A program made the translations under genes and the position numbers. Positions 12,101-15,582 of a stretch of 15,582 nucleotides of DNA are shown piece by piece. How positions within the stretch are numbered: the stretch's first letter is position 1; each line of letters starts with the position of its first letter. The DNA is from Candidatus Woesearchaeota archaeon (GTDB lineage Archaea > Nanobdellota > Nanobdellia > Woesearchaeales > UBA525). The stretch is taken from positions 1-15,582 of the forward strand of contig DUGD01000004.1 in assembly GCA_013331575.1 (NCBI GenBank), read 5' to 3'. Under the pieces are notes generated by a model, which was not told the DNA's origin, did no database searches, and worked only from the letters and a program-made list of their open reading frames with translations.

Positions 12101-14119
12101 CGTATCATTGAGCCGGATGCGAGCGATGAGCGGTCGGCCTTCGTACGAAGGAGGAACGACGTAGCTGAAGTTGGTATAATTCGACGATGTGATACCGAGA
12201 TAATCGTAGATGGCTGTCGCATTCATGAACTGATTCGCCGAATGGTTGTATATCTGGAGCAGAGCGGTCAGCGGAGTATCACCGTTGTCGAGCAATGCGA
12301 CATCGCTCCATCGCGCACTAAAGCGTATTGTCTCGTTGATACGTACCGAGGTTGTATTCGCTGAAGATGACAGGTTTTGCGGCGGGACGCTATCGATGAA
12401 GAGGAGGTATGGAAGCACGCCCGTGGTGACGGTGCTGTTCACATTGCCGACCGTGTCGTTCACGATGAGCGTGAGCGGACAGATAGCCTCGTCTTGGCAA
12501 CCCACATAGCTCAAGTTGAAAGAGATGTTGTATCTGCCGTTCGCGGCGTCGCCGATAAACGGACCTGCGAAGGTCATGTTATACGTGCCGTTGCTTATCA
12601 TCACGGCTGATACGTTGCTTCCGGCATCCGACACGTTCACGACAATAGTGATGTTCATCGAACCGTTCGCAGGATGCCTGCTAGGCAAGAACGTGACGTT
12701 GTTGATGAGCGGCGCCGCAGTATCGATCGAGATTGCGGTAGTCGCGTAACCAGTGTTGTTGAGCCGGTCTTCCAGAGATACCCGCAGGTCACGATCACCA
12801 GGTGAGAGACCCATAGGATCATCGAATGTGATAGCGCCGAGGCATGAGCCTGTCGAGTTATGGTATTCGACCGAATCGGTGATGGTGAAATTGTACGTCT
12901 CCCGGAACACCGCGAAATCGTCCGCTATCGCGACTGTGCAAGCGGTGCCGTTCGTGATGTTGACGCCGAGGTCGCTCGCGTTGACGTTGATGACAAAGAC
13001 CGTGCCATGCGTGGCTATCGAACCGTTCGGGATGTTGAACGCCATCAACGGCCCCGCTGCGTCTATGACGAAACGTGCTCGCGGAGCCTCCGTACCGGGG
13101 TTACCGACCGCATCCACGGCACTGAACGTGACATTGAGCACGAGACCGTCGGTGTGGAAATCGGAGTTGGTGTTGCTATAGTAACAGGTCGTGTTGGAAG
13201 ATGCGAGGAACACGTTGGGACCGTTCGAGCCCGATTGCCCTGCGATACCGGTCTCGTTGAATGATATCACGCACGATCCGACGCCGCTATCCGCGTCGGT
13301 CACGTTAGCGTAGTAGGTGGGCGTCGAGTTCGTGAAGTTGATTCCTGCATACAGCACTAGTGGGCTCACGGTGATATTCTCGGTTATAGGAGTGATGTTA
13401 TCGATATAGTATCTCGCCCTGGTCGCGTTCGCACCCCAATTGCCGACGGTGTCGTTCGCGCGGAAGGTGGCATTGAGAAGAGTGCCGTTCCCGAGCGGCG
13501 CGGAGAGGAATGCCGTGTAGACGCAGTGGTTGGTGTTCGGCGTCGCTTCATGCCAGCCATCATCGGTGCCGTTCTGCGAGAACTGGCATGCGTCCATGCT
13601 TGGCGGAAGATTAGTGATGTTGACGTAGAGTCGCGGCGTCGAGTTCGTGTAGTTGCGCCCGCCGCGCGATGCGTGCGGCAGCGCGGTGATGTTGTAGACG
13701 ATCGGCCCGTTATCGAACGTTATACCGTACCGGTAGACGACTGCGCTCTCCGCGGCGGCCGTCGCATTGGTCACGTTGACGCGTACATCGTACTCGCCGT
13801 CGAGATAGTTTTTGGTAGCCCAGCTATAGTTGTAGGAGCCGTTCTGGAACGATGCGGTCACAAGCGATTGCCACGCGCCACCCGAGATATTGTACTCCGC
13901 AGTGATGTTCGCCGGACCGTTGAACGTGATATTCAGCCAGATAGAGCCGTTGACGGTGATATCGTCGCTGACCGGATCGACGATGGTGACGGGCGTTATC
14001 GCGGCGTAGACGAAGACTGCGATGACCGCTATGAAGAGGAATGTCGTAGCGACGAGTACCGCGGGCGAGCCTACCGGCGCAAAGCGCTTGTGCTGACGCA
14101 GTCTCTTCACCCCTCTCAC
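9182..14119 (-). CDS. Giant sequon-rich surface protein with PGF-pre-PGF domain
   Basis: About 1645 residues. Residues 4-12 are basic and 20-41 hydrophobic, a signal peptide or anchor. Residues about 45-1220 consist of tandem Ig-like beta-sandwich units, several ending in D-x-VGN-x-G-like turns followed by an I/V-D-x-x-xP strand. A fibronectin-III-like unit follows (about 1225-1305), then a seven-glycine linker (about 1311-1318), a PGF-pre-PGF domain (about 1340-1470, ending LPGFSFFAVGG), a Thr/Pro-rich stalk, a membrane helix (about 1530-1553) and a basic cytoplasmic tail ending in a small helical unit with AAGW. N-x-S/T sequons are dense: at least eight in the first 110 residues. It is probably an N-glycosylated envelope or adhesion protein. 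The GTG at 14119 fits the TATA box; a TTG at 14137 and a GTG at 14110 are alternatives. Confidence 0.9.
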   Translation of the reverse strand: MRGVKRLRQHKRFAPVGSPAVLVATTFLFIAVIAVFVYAAITPVTIVDPVSDDITVNGSIWLNITFNGPANITAEYNISGGAWQSLVTASFQNGSYNYSWATKNYLDGEYDVRVNVTNATAAAESAVVYRYGITFDNGPIVYNITALPHASRGGRNYTNSTPRLYVNITNLPPSMDACQFSQNGTDDGWHEATPNTNHCVYTAFLSAPLGNGTLLNATFRANDTVGNWGANATRARYYIDNITPITENITVSPLVLYAGINFTNSTPTYYANVTDADSGVGSCVISFNETGIAGQSGSNGPNVFLASSNTTCYYSNTNSDFHTDGLVLNVTFSAVDAVGNPGTEAPRARFVIDAAGPLMAFNIPNGSIATHGTVFVINVNASDLGVNITNGTACTVAIADDFAVFRETYNFTITDSVEYHNSTGSCLGAITFDDPMGLSPGDRDLRVSLEDRLNNTGYATTAISIDTAAPLINNVTFLPSRHPANGSMNITIVVNVSDAGSNVSAVMISNGTYNMTFAGPFIGDAANGRYNISFNLSYVGCQDEAICPLTLIVNDTVGNVNSTVTTGVLPYLLFIDSVPPQNLSSSANTTSVRINETIRFSARWSDVALLDNGDTPLTALLQIYNHSANQFMNATAIYDYLGITSSNYTNFSYVVPPSYEGRPLIARIRLNDTNGNENWTANITAYVGNESFIVTVVSPTNNSVIAEDDIIALRIDEVGIGLNRSTLLVNMTNIDDGQNYTLFYADNTSYFDCSRSYNASNFTEVTLCNVTGPWPLGNFSIEISASDNVSLAGNTHYAIFITDELPDIVNISINGVLVANDTPGASFATAIAAASPSVEFNWTVRTNFTVTGTSIRFLNTTPDGQRTTSIPANTTYALLAGKHYVRINASLDTWSLSDTIDINLTANVPMDISAIADAYAVGHGMITGWNVTNGTDITGDTAYVNATLDIIITTENGTMPEPITAVFNYSGHDGLALRWNGTPDAFIVIGGNDSEYGNASLSTNSNVTAIIKQRGQPTIFFDGSSPTVAVRVNLSSDDHAFYYSYRNSSESSIYPYLHLLAQCANSSPSLPTPAASCAIDNGTSTVLYLHRFDQLDQIVVGAFPSSGINVTATPNSTVRQIVIPLNITVLTPFPNATFCMYNLTRFNASNVSFPFVNRTLNSSVFTHVGAAWQYLENITGANDSRYYLTVNCSSADGLEGSIRRNFSVADTTKPSVSEVTVSNIGRYTATISGRADEFVNFTVRYGTNASVLSLTEPQDDEDLLMDVSIDLSDLNTGTRYWFNLSACDAKGQCNATANGTFITLDPLSGSSTGGGGGGGAPDPNAPGAIESKDARVWGVLKAGELLAYTPAGNMTLRKISARFINETSTVKLGVTQFKNKPSSVPAVGAVIYRYLSIESTNVFGRTDPPSVDVSLPKSWMNEHSLSTLDIVIYRLENDTWIAYPLAWVSETTTEHRFTGTLPGFSFFAVGGRQGAGSSGAPNATQTTDVPSGHIVNPPSTPPANTTVSGPMIGGDDDPSVITSNRSDRSMPWLLIIGIALFTIVGVVVGLQLYHRYQEHEATHQSRVQTERQEIRRRKGIAVEGAAVGLALSKPIERKPEHDPMAELHSYISRMRAKNKGDNEIRDKLIAAGWDETIVDLELLRN

Positions 14120-14143
14120 CCAACAGCATCCGAGCAAGGCTCA

Positions 14144-14151
14144 TTTTTAAA
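14144..14151 (-). promoter_or_regulatory. TATA box for the surface-protein gene
   Basis: Minus-strand TTTAAAAA centred about 28 nt upstream of the GTG at 14119; this spacing is the reason for choosing that start. Confidence 0.5.
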
Positions 14152-14253
14152 GGTTGTGGTGAACGGTCGTCGATAATCTTCATGGCAAGATGGACGCAAG
14201 ACATCCGAGAGCAGTTCACTCAGAACACCTGAAAGTGTAATATTTACGCAAAG

Positions 14254-14261
14254 TTTATATA
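14254..14261 (+). promoter_or_regulatory. TATA box for apt
   Basis: TTTATATA, predicting transcription from about 14284. This lies just before an in-frame ATG at 14287 and about 117 nt before the family-like start at 14401. Confidence 0.55.
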
Positions 14262-14388
14262 GCTCCACAGAACTACTTAGTGTGTAATGAACACAAATTG
14301 CGCGCGTCCGCAAAGAGACGTGCAGGCTGCGCACACAGAGACAGCGACAAGACCGCAACACCGACAGGCGCTACGACGCGAACGACAC

Positions 14389-14394
14389 GGAGGA
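14389..14394 (+). promoter_or_regulatory. Ribosome-binding site of apt
   Basis: GGAGGA with a six-base spacer to the ATG at 14401. It is the reason for choosing this start rather than the in-frame ATG at 14287. Confidence 0.65.
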
Positions 14395-14400
14395 GACAGC

Positions 14401-14922
14401 ATGGAAGGACGGCTTGAAGACGCCATCAGGACAATACCGGATTTCCCGAAACCCGGCATACAATTCAAGGACATCAACCCGCTTTTCGCAGACCCGGTAG
14501 CGTACAAAGAGGCGATTGATAGGATATCCCAGCTCTACGAACCATCGACATACGATCGCATCGGCGCATTCGACGCACGAGGATTCCTCTTCGGAGCAGC
14601 AATGTCCTACGCGACCGGGAAACCGTTATTCCTCCTACGAAAGAGAGGAAAGCTCCCCTACGAGACGGTCGTGCAGGAATACTCGCTCGAATACGGCACC
14701 GCCGCACTGGAGGCGCAGGCGGACGCGGTACGGCATGGAGAACGCGTGCTACTCGTGGACGATGTACTCGCGACCGGCGGCACGATGCGCGCAGGGTGCG
14801 ATCTCGTGGAACGATTGGGCGGCACAATCACGGGCTGCGCGACGCTCATCGAGCTCGACGGACTCGGCGGGAGGGAACGCCTTAGCGGCTATGAGACCAA
14901 GTCGATACTGCACTACGAATGA
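14401..14922 (+). CDS. apt: Adenine phosphoribosyltransferase
   Basis: Converts adenine and PRPP to AMP and pyrophosphate, a purine-salvage reaction in the cytoplasm. The 173 residues match the family length. Visible motifs: the N-terminal IPDFPKPGIQFKDINPL characteristic of Apt (residues about 12-28), a GAFDARGFLFGAA nucleotide-contact loop, the KRGKLP segment, and the PRPP-binding loop VLLVDDVLATGGT (about 117-129) with the adjacent Asp pair. The frame stays open upstream to an ATG at 14287, adding 38 basic, low-complexity residues; the good ribosome-binding site and the family length favour 14401. With the adenosine deaminase it suggests that the cell recycles purines. Xanthine phosphoribosyltransferase is a less likely alternative given the N-terminal motif. 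Confidence 0.93.
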   Translation: MEGRLEDAIRTIPDFPKPGIQFKDINPLFADPVAYKEAIDRISQLYEPSTYDRIGAFDARGFLFGAAMSYATGKPLFLLRKRGKLPYETVVQEYSLEYGTAALEAQADAVRHGERVLLVDDVLATGGTMRAGCDLVERLGGTITGCATLIELDGLGGRERLSGYETKSILHYE

Positions 14923-14941
14923 ATCCGAGGACGGAGGCGGC

Positions 14942-14992
14942 ATGAACAACAAGACAGATGCTGCCACAAAGAGCGCCGAGAGAAACGGTTAA
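14942..14992 (+). CDS. Possible 16-residue ORF after apt
   Basis: An ATG preceded by GGAGG (14933-14937) with a four-base spacer encodes 16 polar residues (MNNKTDAATKSAERNG) and ends in TAA at 14990-14992. The frame then continues open into the gene at 15017. It may be a leader peptide, a coupling ORF, or the true N-terminus of the downstream gene cut by a nonsense change or sequencing error. Too short to judge by composition. Confidence 0.25.
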   Translation: MNNKTDAATKSAERNG

Positions 14993-15016
14993 AACCACGA
15001 CGAGGATCCCGACACC

Positions 15017-15582
15017 ATGCCTACAGAACGATTGCATACGGTCGGAGAGACGCCCTGCATGTCGATGGAGGACGTACGGGTCTACGCGAGCACAAGGCTC
15101 TTCGGGAACAACATCGATGGACGGGACATCACAGGGATCGTCCAGCACAACGGCACACTCCCATCTGCGCTCGAACGCGAACTAAACCGCGAATACGGAA
15201 ACGGCATAACGCTTGTCGAACAGGCGAACAGACGCGAACCTATCTATCATACGCCCGACGGCAAAATCCACATCCCGCAATACAGCGGCTTCGGAAGAGC
15301 CTTCAGGTACAAAACTATGATCGCGGCGTACAACGCGACGCTCCAGAGGCCGATACCCCACACAGAGATAGACTTGGACGGCGATCCACGCAAGACAAGC
15401 CTCGCGTACGACAACTACGCGTATGATTTCGTCAAACGGATCTTCCACGGCGACAATCGCGAGGATATCGAAGGATCGCAGACCATCATCGTAGGCCCTA
15501 TCGACGTCGCGCGCGATCGCGTACGGACAGTAGCGACGTTCACAGACGAATACATCAGCGCACGGCTGCTCGATATCGGCGG
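15017..15582 (+). CDS. Unrecognised protein, 3' end outside window
   Basis: 188 codons are visible with no stop before the window edge. No family recognised. The chain is soluble and hydrophilic with many Asp, Arg and Tyr residues; noticeable pieces are GNNIDGRDITGIVQHNG (about 34-50), IPQYSGFGRAFRYKTMIAAYN (about 88-108, aromatic and basic), a YDNYAYDFVKRIFHGDN stretch, and TIIVGPIDVARDR near the visible end. The ATG at 15017 has only a distant GAGG (15002-15005) upstream. The same frame is open back to the TAA of the small ORF at 14942-14992. It is probably in one transcript with apt, 94 nt downstream of its stop. Confidence 0.65.
   Translation, partial: MPTERLHTVGETPCMSMEDVRVYASTRLFGNNIDGRDITGIVQHNGTLPSALERELNREYGNGITLVEQANRREPIYHTPDGKIHIPQYSGFGRAFRYKTMIAAYNATLQRPIPHTEIDLDGDPRKTSLAYDNYAYDFVKRIFHGDNREDIEGSQTIIVGPIDVARDRVRTVATFTDEYISARLLDIG

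Noticed and set aside
1-15582. CRISPR array, insertion sequence or prophage
   Set aside because: No regularly spaced repeats, transposase or integrase-like frames, or terminal inverted repeats were seen on either strand.

Overview
The window looks like part of an archaeal chromosome, most likely a DPANN-type lineage, though I cannot fix the phylum. Evidence: a cluster of archaeal information-processing genes (ribosomal protein L37Ae, RNA polymerase subunit Rpo12/P, KEOPS subunit Pcc1, prefoldin beta, UPF0147); TATA boxes lying about 25-28 nt upstream of many start codons, as expected for leaderless archaeal transcripts; and a very large, sequon-rich surface protein with a PGF-pre-PGF domain. 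Several metabolic genes (glgC, add) resemble bacterial families and may have been acquired.

Layout. 1-363 (-) is the 5' part of a secreted coiled-coil, probably lipid-anchored protein. It is divergent from glgC (489-1751, ADP-glucose synthesis), which is followed by an adenosine deaminase (1834-2901). 3032-4385 (+) is the information-processing cluster; between rpoP and pcc1 lies about 140 nt with a strongly paired, apparently structured RNA. 4405-4701 holds a small orphan gene and then what looks like the leftover 3' end of a second UPF0147 copy. 4719-5231 (-) is an orphan gene, divergent from two translationally coupled paralogues (5336-6571, 6568-7869) with faint ATP-grasp/PEP-synthase-like motifs. 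7894-8607 (-) is a winged-helix/Nudix fusion with a damaged catalytic box; it shares one palindromic TATA element with the divergent orphan gene 8660-9178. 9182-14119 (-) is the giant membrane-anchored surface protein. 14401-14922 is adenine phosphoribosyltransferase, followed by a possible 16-codon ORF and a partial unrecognised gene running off the window.

How they fit together. apt and the adenosine deaminase are both purine-salvage enzymes. glgC points to glycogen or starch-like storage. L37Ae, Rpo12, Pcc1, prefoldin and UPF0147 tie translation, transcription, tRNA t6A modification and folding into one expression unit. The surface protein is probably a heavily N-glycosylated cell-envelope component. 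The regions most worth following are the rpoP-pcc1 RNA, the paralogue pair with an almost identical 135-nt module, and the Nudix-regulator divergon. No tRNA, rRNA, CRISPR array or insertion sequence was seen, and no gene-free stretch exceeds 300 bases.
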